The notes under the pieces are model-generated. The model saw only the letters and a list, made by a program, of their open reading frames with translations. It did not search any database and was not told where the DNA came from. Shown piece by piece: positions 55,501 to 64,000 of a stretch of 64,000 nt of DNA (its first letter is position 1; every line of letters starts with the position of its first letter). The translations under genes and the position numbers were made by a program. Source of the DNA: Dendrophyllia cribrosa (Eukaryota > Cnidaria > Anthozoa > Scleractinia > Dendrophylliidae); contig JAJLRJ010000003.1 in NCBI GenBank assembly GCA_024195265.1, positions 31,437,643 through 31,501,642 on the forward strand, written 5' to 3'.

Positions 55501-56815
55501 TTTAGTGTATACATGTATTTCATCACTTTTGGTGATTTTACTGTCATATTTCATGACGCATTGGAGTATGTAACACCCCCTGCAATGGTCAAAATCGTTG
55601 CGAGACAAGCTGCTGCAATTGTTGCAGAAACTTTAAAACTTTAATTGAGATAATTGCCATTACTACACCAGGGCTGTGCTCTAGCAGTGCCCAGGGGCCT
55701 CAGGCTCCTTACTTTTATCTTCGGGCGACTAGAAACACTTACTTTTGCACCCCGACTGAAAATGAAATAAAGGCGATATAAACAACATAAAACCCTAAAG
55801 CAAAACGGTAGTGAAATTTCACTTCATGTGCACTTTAAATGCAACATTTACATGTAGCAGATTCTATCCCAACGTTTGAAATAATTTTTCTTACTAAGAA
55901 GGACACGTGTCCTTAAAAACCCCCATTTTGGTCGAACATTTTACAAAATTGGTTGAACATCTGCCATCTTAGTTATTTTCCCAGACACATCTGTTAGATA
56001 CATGATATGCTATAAGAAGTTTTGCGGTTTGCAATGCATTATAACTGTAGGGTGTAAGATTACCTTCCAAGGGTGGCACAGTTACATTTGACAGATTTCT
56101 TTTTTGCTAATATTTGCATTATCTGCAGGGTTTTGCATTCATCAACTTTGTTCACCGTGAAGATGCTGCCCGAGCCATCCAGAGTGTCCAGGGATTTGGC
56201 TATGATCATCTCATCTTGAATGTGGAATGGGCCAAGTAAGAATTCTGTAGTCGTTTATGTTGTTTGTAAAGCTATACAGCTGATTTTTTTTAACCATTTC
56301 ACTGCTAAGTGCGGCCAAAACACCGAATTTCAGGAAAGTACCACTTTCATTTTAATGGTCGCACTAGGATTTTATCCACCAAAATTTAGAACTACCTTGT
56401 ACAGCATAATAAACAGCACCACAGGAAAGTACTGCTCAGTAGCTTTCATTTGAATGGTCGCACCGTAGGATTTCATCCACAGACTCAAAAGTTTCAGTAA
56501 ACTGTGAGCGGTCGCACTTTTTTTCTCAGATCCGAGAGCACGAGAGCTGATGTATAATAATCTTGCAAATTAACGCTATTTATTCGTCTTCTCGCCGACT
56601 TTTGGCGCCAAAGAAAATTCGAAAATTAAAGGATTGCTCGCATTCTAAAGTTTTAGACAAACTGCACAGTCCCCTACTTTTTTTTCCCAACACCTTTATA
56701 TAAAGAATGATCTTCTTCCCCGCACCTGTACATTTCAATATGACACATATATTTGCGCCATTAAAAATGAATTTATTTGTGTTTTCTTCACAGGCCATCA
56801 ACAAACCAACAGTAG
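40549..56815 (+). CDS. EIF3G: Eukaryotic translation initiation factor 3 subunit G
   Basis: Ten predicted coding exons: 40549-40574, 40949-40992, 43328-43416, 44076-44135, 51297-51401, 52632-52797, 54653-54779, 55118-55251, 56129-56235 and 56794-56815. The product, about 292 aa, is a subunit of the eIF3 complex that helps 40S ribosome scanning. Visible landmarks: [10 protein letters not shown] at the N-terminus; [13 protein letters not shown]; a zinc-binding [28 protein letters not shown]; and a C-terminal RRM with RNP2 (IRVTNL) and RNP1 (GFAFINF), ending LNVEWAKPSTNQQ. One flaw: intron 7 phases disagree by one base, and removing one C from the C5 run at 54763-54767 restores continuity. That suggests an assembly or sequencing error, or a true lesion. 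Intron 2 holds a 1.4-kb TIR element and intron 4 the nested helicase element. Confidence 0.92.
41581..41650 (+). repeat. Three tandem copies of a 24-bp unit
   Basis: ACCTCTGAAAATTTAAATCA repeated, third copy partial. Confidence 0.75.
41824..43209. mobile_element. 1.39-kb TIR element in EIF3G intron 2
   Basis: About 70-bp inverted ends: CAATTGAAGGGCCGAGAGCA ... TTTTTAGGCC at the left and their reverse complement at the right. It contains the tRNA-containing repeat copy at 42012-42345 and ~500 bp (42350-42870) that is less AT-rich than its surroundings, with no gene I recognise. The target duplication is unclear. Confidence 0.7.
42012..42345 (-). repeat. tRNA-containing dispersed repeat, copy 2
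   Basis: Paralogous to 6017-6393. The tRNA-like part (42175-42250, minus) has TGGTCTAGTGC as A-box-like and GGGTTCGAATC as B-box-like sequence, clearer than in copy 1. The intervening anticodon region differs from copy 1. It represents the unoccupied version of the TTAA insertion site. Confidence 0.6.
45976..48252 (+). CDS. RecQ-like SF2 DNA helicase of the inner TIR element
   Basis: Two exons, 45976-46451 and 46866-48252, joined in phase (CAATG|GTAAGT ... TTCTTCTCAG|GG), 620 aa. It is predicted to unwind DNA using ATP. Motif I is LPTGYGKS (45-52), motif II DEAH (151-154), motif III LTATA (192-196), motif V AFGMGVD near 330 and motif [12 protein letters not shown] (353-362). A RecQ-type zinc-binding region follows with CRRK and CCDNC...C.C (about 391-425). 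The C-terminus is acidic (DDDELLGEW) and lacks an obvious HRDC domain. All catalytic motifs look intact. Near 48161-48172 (TTTTCTTTTCTG) a second frame opens and runs coding-like to a stop ~105 bases on, so the true C-terminus may follow a one-base shift. Closest cellular relatives are RecQ/BLM/WRN-type, but the DEAH..KQWGTS context suggests a TE-borne branch. Confidence 0.85.
46452..46865 (+). other. Single intron of the helicase gene
   Basis: 414 bp, GTAAGT donor and pyrimidine-rich TTCTTCTCAG acceptor. The intron falls inside the DEAH..W motif region and keeps the W codon in phase. Confidence 0.8.
48253..49566. other. Non-coding middle of the inner element
   Basis: No recognisable gene. 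The sequence is AT-rich to about 49230, then slightly more GC-rich. No transposase motifs were found in any frame by eye. Confidence 0.5.
49567..49944 (-). CDS. Small Cys-rich (ZAD-like?) protein of the inner element
   Basis: 125 residues from the ATG at 49944, just inside the right TIR region and convergent with the helicase. The N-terminal half has two cysteine clusters about 45 residues apart (CQFKCFLC, then CNARC with YKRL following). An arrangement of CxxC ... CxxxC followed by a basic-hydrophobic helix is reminiscent of zinc-coordinating ZAD-type domains. The C-terminal half ([16 protein letters not shown] ... KRREKRQR) is a charged, probably coiled-coil segment ending in a basic patch. 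It might bind DNA or the TIRs; it could also be the first exon of a larger, lost gene. No firm family assignment. Confidence 0.5.
   Translation of the reverse strand: MACSRVTMPETPKKIIDCQFKCFLCDTLTQASAGRVKIFGRSAVDLPRLIESAIGENINIYRNCGSELFVCNARCYKRLQRIEKAKNNLKSVKEEICSAYESIKRREKRQRADQVDKSVDENITL
50628..50731 (+). repeat. 35-bp subterminal tandem repeat (x3) of the outer element
   Basis: Unit GTTACACGCAATTTCATATC plus 15 more bases ending GCGTGTAGTTT, period 35. It is embedded in the ACACGC-rich subterminal zone and absent at the left end. Confidence 0.85.
51940..52135 (-). repeat. Two reverse copies of the 106-bp repeat
   Basis: GTACTT.TCTGTGGTGCTG, ACAAGGTGGTTCTAAC and TTCAAATGAAAGCTA match the reverse complement of the SPOUT1-intron array. 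A further decayed copy is at about 52500-52610. Confidence 0.7.
52141..52176 (+). repeat. G-rich homopolymer in EIF3G intron 5
   Basis: About 20 consecutive G flanked by further G-runs. On the sense transcript this could form a quadruplex. Confidence 0.8.
56330..56495 (+). repeat. Dispersed 1.5 copies of the 106-bp repeat
   Basis: Same-strand match to the array at 35081-35610 (CCTTGTACAGCATAATAAAC, CACAGGAAAGTACTGCTCAG), in EIF3G intron 9. Confidence 0.75.
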
Positions 56816-56863
56816 AGGTTTGCCTGAACTGATGCTTGTACCTAAACAAACTAAAAGTATCAG

Positions 56864-56869
56864 AATAAA
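56864..56869 (+). terminator. EIF3G poly(A) signal AATAAA
   Basis: Canonical hexamer 49 bp after the EIF3G stop codon. Confidence 0.75.
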
Positions 56870-56950
56870 AAATATTACAATGTTATTTCTTTTTCTCTTG
56901 CTTTTTTTTTGTCTGGCTCGTTATAAAATTGCGAGATCGTAGACGTTCAA

Positions 56951-57262
56951 CTCCCACATAAAAATGACGGGGGTGCTCGTCGGAAATATTCGAAAAACAC
57001 CCTAAAAGGTACCAGAGTCTTGTTTGATGGGTGTGGCTGAAATGAATTTTTACCCCTAAGAGGTACCAATTGTCAAACAACACGTGTCATATTCTGTCAT
57101 ATTTTTTCGGCTTTAGACCTTAAAAGGTACAGCGATAATGTTAACTGTGGTCATTTTACATTTAAGCACCCTAAACGGTACCAATCTGCAAATTTTGAAC
57201 CCTAAAAGGTACGACGAGCAGCCCCTTCATTTTAAAATGGGAGCCCCCGCCCCCTCCCCGGG
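56951..57262. mobile_element. TIR element with iterated AAAAGGTACCA motif, copy 2
   Basis: Homologous along its length to 30529-30868 (ATGACGGG, CACC.TAAAAGGTACCAGA, TCATATTCTGTCATATTTTT). Termini CTCCCACATAAAAATGA and TCATTTTAAAATGGGAG. Confidence 0.7.
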
Positions 57263-57307
57263 CTGAATCTCTGCCTTGACGAGTCATCGGATTACACGGA
57301 ATGATCG

Positions 57308-57415
57308 GCATGCAACCTCGTTCCCAGGGTCTCTCTTCTTCCCGCTCCCTGGAGCCTCTCTCTCGCTCCAGGGGCGGGAAGAAGAGAGACCCTGCAGTTT
57401 GGTAACGTTGCATGC
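57308..57415. mobile_element. Foldback MITE (GCATGCAACC termini)
   Basis: Arms with CCCAGGGTCTCTCTTCTTCC and GGAAGAAGAGAGACCCTG, bounded by GCATGCAAC/GTTGCATGC. Confidence 0.75.
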
Positions 57416-57452
57416 TAGAGGTAACGGATGCTTTGGACTAATATAAGCTTTG

Positions 57453-57867
57453 ACATACACCACTTACATAATGGCGGCCAAATTATTTATTCTTTTATAT
57501 GTATGTTAATTAGCCTCACCGGCCTCGTTGGCGTGTGCAAAATTCAAAAGAATTTTTAATCTAAAACGAGGCCGGTGAGGCTAATTAACTTACATATAAA
57601 AGAATAAATAATAATGTAATACGTTCGTGTTCCAGTACACCAAATTGAAAATCAATAACAATGTTGTCCCCTAAACCACCACCAATCCTAACCACCCGTC
57701 ATGGAACATCACTACACATCATCGCACGTTGCTAGACCTAATCAACTTCCCTAGAAATCATCTAATGGAACTAGACATCATCAAACATCACTAGGCATCA
57801 TATAGGATACTGGAACACGAACTTATTCCCAATAATTCGGCCGCCATTATGAAAGTGGTGTATATGT
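57453..57867. mobile_element. Nested TIR element after EIF3G
   Basis: Outer ends ACATACACCACTTACATAAT...GGCGGCC and GGCCGCCATTATGAAAGTGG...ATATGT. Inside, a foldback with ~45-bp arms (57481-57614; TTAATTAGCCTCACCGGCCTCG) and a second pair TTCGTGTTCCAGTA/TACTGGAACACGAA (about 57623-57826). Confidence 0.7.
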
Positions 57868-57972
57868 TAAGTTTTTTGAGAGAAGTGACAGACATGTGTT
57901 TATCATTGCTATTCCGTTTTTATCTCGTTAATGCGCATGCGCATAAACAAGATTTAGGAATCAATACAAAAA

Positions 57973-58040
57973 GGGACAAAAGTTGTTAACAAAGGTCCAT
58001 TGTTAACTTTTGTCCGGGGGGGGGGGGGGGGGGGGGGGGG
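57973..58040. repeat. Palindrome abutting a G25 run
   Basis: GGACAAAAGTTGTTAACA and TTGTTAACTTTTGTCC face each other, followed directly by 25 consecutive G (58016-58040). Confidence 0.8.
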
Positions 58041-59236
58041 TTACTTCTTCTTTATAGAAGCTATATTAGGGTATTGAGGATATGGTTGGTTAAACTGGTT
58101 AGGATTTCAAGAAGGGCGTCACATACCGCCACTAAAATTTTTGAGGAGCACCCCCGGACCTATTGTTAATTTCCCTAGGGTATTGGGATGTCAGAACTTG
58201 TCATATCACATTACGTCGCCGCAAAGGTATTTAAGTTCTTAATTAAGTTTCGATATCTCACGTTACCAATCAAGAAATATCAATGTTTCAAATTTTCAAT
58301 CATTTGTCGTATAGCCATTAAAGCTGCTTTAGAAATAGGTCAAATGCGTTTTCTTGGGAAACTCGGTTTGAGAATTTCACGGTGTATTTTTACGAATGGA
58401 GACGTTTTAAGGAAGTTAAATGGGACGGAAAAGTTTGTGTTTTACTGATGAGCGATATGGCAGAGCAAAATAGCATGAACTTTGGGTTTGTTCTATTTTG
58501 GAATACTGAATCATTGCTATTACGGTTTGGTTATTATGCAATACTATAGGAAAGACGTCATAGTTTTGGTGAATTAGCTACCGTGCACGAGCAAATTTTT
58601 GCGGAAGGAAAATTTTGTGGATTGCCCGACTGAATTTGTTTTGCGGGAGGAAATTTTTGCGGGTCGAGACAGCAAACATTTCTGCTGGGAGGAAATGTTT
58701 GCGGATTTCTTGTCAAGTATAAATAAAATCCAAGGCATCGGTATTAAACTGCAATTTTATTTCCTGGCCGGAGGTTTCTATAGTTCCCATAGTTATGGTT
58801 GCTGTTCTGGCGCCAATATGAACATAAACAACGAGAAAATTAGTGAGTGAATTATTGTACGTTGTTGTAAAAACGTATCAGTATTATGATAACAGTCTCT
58901 GGTTCTTTTGAGGACGTGTCTGGAGTTGAATCGGGAATACAGATGACTGTTGTGCCGGTCGCCTCGGAGTTATGAAAGCAATATGTTCACTGTTAAAAAG
59001 TTCCTGTTAAGCCGATATACATCATTAAAACAAGTAACTTTTTCTGCGGGAGTATATTTCTGCGGTGGAAAATTTAATACAAAATAAAATAATACTGAAT
59101 AATAATGCAACAATGGACAACCTTGTCTAACTCCCCGTTCGAGCGAAAAGGCCGACGAGAGCCATCCATTGTTTATAACGCACGAGGTAATATTGGTGTA
59201 AACAATGTTTACCCAGCGCCGGAAATTTTGGCCGAA
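58041..59236. other. Gene-free stretch
   Basis: No supported gene. A cluster of GCGG.AGGAAA.TTTTGCGG motifs at 58585-58705 resembles a decayed TIR element. Confidence 0.5.
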
Positions 59237-59476
59237 ATAGTCCTTTTTACAGCTGTGTGCTTGGTGACCTTGCCTTTGAGTGGAAGCGAGGCTGGAGGTG
59301 ACCTTGCTTTGATACAGACCTTGGAGTTTTTCAGATGTAAATTTAGCTAGTTAGCACGAGAAAAGCATTATTAACATATGAAAGGCAGAAAGGTTTGTAT
59401 CAAAGCAAGGTCACCTCCAGCCTCGCTTCCACTCAAAGGCAAGGTCACCAAGCACACAACTGTAAAAAGGACTATT
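59237..59476. mobile_element. Foldback with ~80-bp arms
   Basis: ATAGTCCTTTTTACAGCTGT ... TTGCTTTGATACA and its nearly perfect reverse complement around an ~80-base loop. It abuts the LINE fragment. Confidence 0.8.
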
Positions 59477-59479
59477 AAA

Positions 59480-59835
59480 GCGCTCTAAAACGGGTTGCAA
59501 AAAGCCGTGATTAACCCGGTCGAAAGCCTTTTCCTGATCCAGGCTAATAACAGCGGCCGAAAGCTGTTTATGGTTTACATAGTCGATTGTATCCCGGATC
59601 AGAAAAAGGTTTTCAAAAATACTGCGGTCAGGAATCCCGCATGTTTGATCTTCCCTTAAATAAGCGGTATAACCTTACGTGGTCGGTTGGCTAGTACTTT
59701 AGTACAAATTTTATAATCTGTGTTTAACAGAGAAATTGGTTGCCAGTTTTTCAAGTCTAACTTGTCGTCCTTCTTGTAAAGCAGACGGATAATTCCTTGA
59801 CGTTGTGTGTCAGAGAGTGATCCGTGTTTAAAAGA
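59480..59835 (-). pseudogene. LINE reverse transcriptase fragment (L1/Tx1-like)
   Basis: Minus-strand translation shows, in order, KNWQPISLLNTDYKI, TKVLANR, then after a disruption near 59660 DQTCGIPDRSIFENLFLIRD and SLDQEKAFDRVNH. These are classic fingers/palm motifs of non-LTR reverse transcriptases, with wording closest to the L1/Tx1 group as I remember it. Both ends are missing and at least one frame disruption occurs, so it is dead. Confidence 0.75.
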
Positions 59836-60019
59836 GTATTAAAATTTAGCATGTCTGATCTACTAAATCGTTTTTACTTAATGCCGATGAAGCGAACGAT
59901 TTTATTTGCGAGGACCGGTAGTTGGAGATTTTGAAACCTCGGGCTTAACGGTTTGTTATTTAACATGGAAAGCAAATTCCGCAGGGACGCCCAATAACCG
60001 CCTCAGGTTTTACATGTTT

Positions 60020-60366
60020 TAAAGATAAATTACAGTCCGTACTGCGCAATCTCAGCTCGGCAATGTTTGTGAGACTCACAAACAAGGAACGTTTACTAGC
60101 GAAAAGGAAAATTACGGGACAAACTTACCTTTTCCTTCATTATTAACGTCAGATATCCTTGCCAAACAATAATAACAAGTAAAAGAACCCCAAAGTTGAC
60201 AAAGTTTTCCCAAACCGACGTTTCAGCTTATCAAGCATTCGTATTAAACACTACGGCCGTAATGGCCGACTGATGGTTTACTCCCATTTACTCCATGTAT
60301 GCTTCTAACAAAAGATGAAAACAAACCCCGAGGATTGGGCAGTACGGACTGTAATTCAGCTTTAAG
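60020..60366. mobile_element. TIR element (AATTACAGTCCGTACTGC termini)
   Basis: Left AATTACAGTCCGTACTGCGC; right GGGCAGTACGGACTGTAATT, ~340 bp, no coding potential. Confidence 0.65.
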
Positions 60367-61900
60367 GCTGATTTAGACGAATCAACTGCTGCGTGCTACT
60401 TGTAAATTTGCAGCGCTGATCGCGTCATGCTAATATAGTACACGGCTTCGCTCTTGGGAGATGATTCGTGGCTACAATTGACAGGGCAGTTATAGGAGAG
60501 ACCACTCATAGTCTGTCTAATAAAAACATTGCCAGAGTGAAATTTGGGTTTCCAAGTAATGACTTTTGTGGCCGGACGATGTCAGCCTGTGTGGCAGGCT
60601 CGGCTCATCCTCTGTGTAAGAACCTGTCAAATTTACGAGTGACGTAAGACAAAGAAAACAAAAGGCATAAAACAATAGAGTCAACTGGGAATGCAATACT
60701 ACAAAGGTAAAAAAAACAAAGGAAAAAGTCACAGGTTCTTACACCGAGGTAAACCCGCAGGCTCAAAGAGGAGGGAAAGGGAGGATTTGGGACGCGCGTG
60801 AAGCGACGATTTATCCTCTAGAGACCCGCCGTTTTACACTCTGGGGGATTGCGTAGATGCATGAAATGCAAATTCAATGAACTTGATTTGATAATGAACG
60901 CACGTACGCTATTTTCGAGACTTCATTTTGGTGCGATTTTTCCAAATCATTATAAGTTTTTAATTCAAACCGAGGGTTATGTCACGCGGTGATCGAAACT
61001 TCCCTCGGGTTCTTGGATAGTATATACACTTGTTAAATGTTGATTCAAACAACATCATCATTAAAAAACTCAAAATAATTTTATTTGACTTAAAACGTGT
61101 AAATTGAAAATATTAAATTTTCGGCAGCTTTTCTGTTGCCTTCGTCAGAGTAAAATGACTGTGGATAATTAAAATACTTTCAAGACTTGTCTGGGTCCCT
61201 GAGGGATGCAACAAAAGGCAAGTAAGCTTTTGGGAAAGGCTGGCGTTCATTCACAGCGTTGGTGGTAAGAGTGGAATGTAAAGATTCCAAGAACAAGCGT
61301 TTCTGTCGATTGTTCACTCCATGTTTCAATATTTCCACATAGCTTGGATGAATGTCACGCTCAGTCGGCTCCGCGTGTTGTTTAAGTAATGATCCGCATA
61401 AGAAGGATAGCGCCAACGGCCGGATGGAATGTCAAACACGATGGAATGTCAAGAATTTTCATTGTTAAAACTAGTGATCTCATTGGCCTAGACTCAAAAA
61501 CCGCTAAAAAGTTACGGTTCAAGGTGCATTTTGTCTAATTTTTTTAAGGTTTTAAGTAATTTGAGACCCAATCGCACAACATACAATTTTTAAAAGAAAT
61601 TGTATTTGGGGAACTTCATCAAAGAAGCAAAATAATTAGCTATTGTCTTCTGCTATTCTGATTGGTTAAGCACGAACATTTCCTAAAATTTATTTGACGC
61701 AAATGGATTTTCTTTATTTTTATAATGAAATATAATTATTAACCATCAGGTCCTCCTCTATTCTTGAAATCAAAGATATTCTATGTGGGAAAGAGCCAAT
61801 GCCGCAGAACAATGAAGTTTGCTATCGTTCTTATGTGGAACAATACTTAATCGCCAAATCATCGTTATTCATTTATTTGTCTGTTCATGGTACCTATAAA
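60367..61900. other. Gene-free stretch
   Basis: No supported gene in either strand; short frames only. Confidence 0.5.
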
Positions 61901-61904
61901 GTCT

Positions 61905-62115
61905 GGTTTTTAACCGTGACATAAGCATAAGCGGAAGCATAACAGCGTTTATATGTCCAGTGACAGTGCCCGACATAAGCATAAGCATAAGGACAGGAAA
62001 CAATCCGAGGGATCATAAGGACAAATCTTATGCTGATGTCATCATTAATTCATTTTAACTTGACGCAAATTCTTATGCTTACGTTTATATTTATGCTTAC
62101 CCGGTATGTCGCTAG
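61905..62115. mobile_element. Foldback rich in CATAAG/CTTATG units
   Basis: GACATAAGCATAAGC at the left and GCTTACCCGGTATGTCG at the right, with about nine CATAAG or CTTATG units between them, just downstream of TMEM163. Confidence 0.55.
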
Positions 62116-62238
62116 TGAAAATCAGTACTTAAATGACATTTACTTCTGGAATTCGAAGGTCAAGTAGGGTCTGAGCCCGGGTCTGGGGAACTGTAAAAGT
62201 CCCTTAGATTTCTAGTTTTTTTCCACAAATATGATTTC

Positions 62239-63126
62239 TTACAACTCTGAGTTAAATATCTGCCTGAAAGGCATTTCTTTGTAAACAAAAATATCCACTA
62301 GAATCTTCAAGCCGCTTGCTAGAATGACGAGCGCGAGCGTAATGGCAACTAAATGGTCCAAATACCACAAGTGCGAGATTTGATCCAGGATCAATGAACT
62401 GATAAAAAGACCAAATAAAATCCCACTGGTCACCGCGTCATCAATGCACAGCGAGATAAGCACAGGGCTCTTGTTTCGCTTGGCTATACAGCACTCTAAA
62501 ACGGCAAGAACACAGTAAATGAAACTAAAAGCTAACAGAACTGGCCATGCGATATCGGAGTGCTTCGGTTTGTTTTTGTCTACCAGATGGAAGGTCGACA
62601 CAGCTATTGTGATAGTACCATCTATTGTAAAGGCAACACCAAACGCAATCGATCCATATTTCTCTCTCGCCAACCCAACTTTGCCTTCCCCGTCATCGCT
62701 AAACCGCCAAATTACAACAGAAGCGCTAAATACGGCCAAAAGTGAATCAAGGGCTGATGCGAGGACTGCGGAACTATCCATTGTGGCCGAAGCAAAAAAT
62801 GAAGCTCCACAGAAAATCACCGAAGCGATTAAACTCGCTATTGCAACAGCGAGCGTAGGTCTTCTCCATTTGCGTATTTTGTTGACTTGTGTCACTGTTT
62901 CTTGTTTATTCGTATCTGTATCGTCTGTGGTGAAGGAAACACACGGCGTTTTTTCGACAACACCGTCCTCTACCGCAGGGCTGAGTTCTGCCTTGAAGGT
63001 GGCTGCCAATTTCGGCGAAAGCAGTGGCGACTCTCCCTGGACACGGCGTAAGGTGGGCGATGAAGACGCCTGACCCTTCTCGGGGGTTTGCTCTTTCATT
63101 GCAGACTTACTGCTATCTTTTTCCAT
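62239..63126 (-). CDS. TMEM163: TMEM163-like zinc transporter, single exon
   Basis: 295 residues from a clear ATG to TAA with no intron, close to the usual ~290-aa family length. The N-terminal ~85 residues are hydrophilic, Ser/Thr-rich and cytosolic, followed by a basic patch (IRKWRRP). Six membrane segments are visible at about 91-113, 119-141, 156-178, 192-214, 226-248 and 259-281. Helix 2 carries MDSSAVLASALDSLLAVFSA with Asp117 and Asp127, and helix 5 has a double Asp (229-230). This resembles the cation-diffusion-facilitator metal site known for TMEM163, which effluxes zinc in vesicles and at the plasma membrane. Lack of introns could mean an old retrocopy that stayed functional or normal gene structure in this lineage. 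Confidence 0.88.
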   Translation of the reverse strand: MEKDSSKSAMKEQTPEKGQASSSPTLRRVQGESPLLSPKLAATFKAELSPAVEDGVVEKTPCVSFTTDDTDTNKQETVTQVNKIRKWRRPTLAVAIASLIASVIFCGASFFASATMDSSAVLASALDSLLAVFSASVVIWRFSDDGEGKVGLAREKYGSIAFGVAFTIDGTITIAVSTFHLVDKNKPKHSDIAWPVLLAFSFIYCVLAVLECCIAKRNKSPVLISLCIDDAVTSGILFGLFISSLILDQISHLWYLDHLVAITLALVILASGLKILVDIFVYKEMPFRQIFNSEL

Positions 63127-64000
63127 TGCTCACACATCTTTACGTTAAAAGTAACAGCCTCCTTAAGTGAGTCAGTTTGATGCAGCCCCATTCATTTCTC
63201 ATTTCCATTACATGGTCTTAGTTAAGACCTTTTTGTTAAGCCTATTGTCTTTTTCCGCTTGCAAAATAGGCTTTTCCGAAAACAGCTAACGACAATGATC
63301 ACCGATTAAAATACAAGTGACCGAATCCTTGTAGCTGCATATTTACCAACTCAATAATTCCATTCGTCCGACAATTCTCAAACATGTTTTCACTAAAACT
63401 GACTACCTTGTAAAGCTCGTTGATTCGCAGTGTTGGCACTTTTACATGGGATCAGCTAAAAAATTAATACTCCCCATTTCGGCTCATTTCCATTGCATGG
63501 ATGGATACTCCTTTTAGGACAACAGATTATTGCATCGTTGAAAGTCGCTATTTCAATTTGCTCTTTTACCAGGGAACTCATCAGTCGGGAAGATAATCTC
63601 TACTCTAAGATACAAGTATATACTTCGAGTTAAAGAATGATTTGGCAAAAGACCTGCCATTTTTCTGAAGAATTATTAACGTTGCGGTGGAGACAGGTTT
63701 TCAATTATTATTGATTAAATTTTCACAAATCGACTCGCGCCATTATCCACTCGGACAATAGAAAGAGAACAAACGGATAAGCCGATTGTCTTTACTTTCA
63801 CGCTTCAAAATAAACTTGTCTTAGAACAGCTATCAGTAATGAACACCGACCAAAGGGAAACTGTACGAATCCTTGAAGCTGCTCACACTTGTTTTCGCAG
63901 ATTATTGCATGTAGCACATTTTCTCGTCAATTGTCGTTTGAGTTTGGAAAGTTTTAATACCTAGTCCAGTAGATATTCTATGCAACTTTACATTGACCTT
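63127..64000. other. Upstream region of TMEM163; no gene
   Basis: It contains a diverged ~105-bp direct duplication (about 63245-63350 and 63775-63890; GTGACCGAATCCTTGTAGCT versus CTGTACGAATCCTTGAAGCT). No promoter element can be assigned with confidence. Confidence 0.5.

Noticed and set aside
62519..63073. 184-codon plus-strand frame
   Set aside because: Antisense shadow of TMEM163.

Overview
The window is a gene-poor, repeat-rich animal nuclear sequence, most likely from an anthozoan cnidarian (a stony coral is my best guess). The reasons are: compact host genes with short exons and GT-AG introns, metazoan-type proteins (eIF3 subunit G, SPOUT1/CENP-32, TMEM163), an intact BEL/Pao retrotransposon, and a very high density of small terminal-inverted-repeat (TIR) elements. 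The species call is an inference; no tool was run.

Layout. 1-9.5 kb: no intact gene. It holds simple repeats, a 150-bp foldback, and a 2.27-kb TIR element with TTAA target duplications (6394-8664) carrying a broken DEDD-type exonuclease gene; that element sits inside an older tRNA-containing repeat. 9.55-15.64 kb: one complete BEL/Pao LTR retrotransposon on the minus strand with apparently identical LTRs and an uninterrupted 1,729-codon gag-pol. 16.07-17.6 kb: a minus-strand gene for a protein of four ~115-residue repeats that I cannot assign to a named family. 18.6-34 kb: locally duplicated non-coding modules; two copies contain a TATA box plus a 5'UTR exon that seem to drive two different small secreted proteins on the minus strand. 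This stretch is dense with TIR and foldback elements, several inserted into one another.

34.7-56.8 kb: the conserved core. SPOUT1 (minus, eight coding exons) and EIF3G (plus, ten coding exons) are arranged head to head with 172 bp between their start codons, with YY1-like motifs near both. Their introns are unusually rich in the palindrome TACATGTA. EIF3G intron 4 hosts a nest: an outer TIR element (44467-50822, candidate 8-bp duplication) interrupted by an inner TIR element (45801-50158, clear 9-bp duplication). The inner element encodes a RecQ-like superfamily-2 helicase (two exons, 620 aa) and a convergent small cysteine-rich protein, and no recognisable transposase. This nest is the strongest candidate for a poorly described system here.

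56.9-64 kb: further nested TIR/foldback elements, a degraded LINE (L1/Tx1-like) reverse transcriptase fragment on the minus strand, and a single-exon TMEM163 zinc-transporter gene on the minus strand.

The host genes are not functionally linked as an operon would be; the only regulatory coupling visible is the shared SPOUT1/EIF3G promoter interval. Multi-exon gene models were built by hand from splice consensus, reading-frame phase and remembered family features, so exon edges are predictions.
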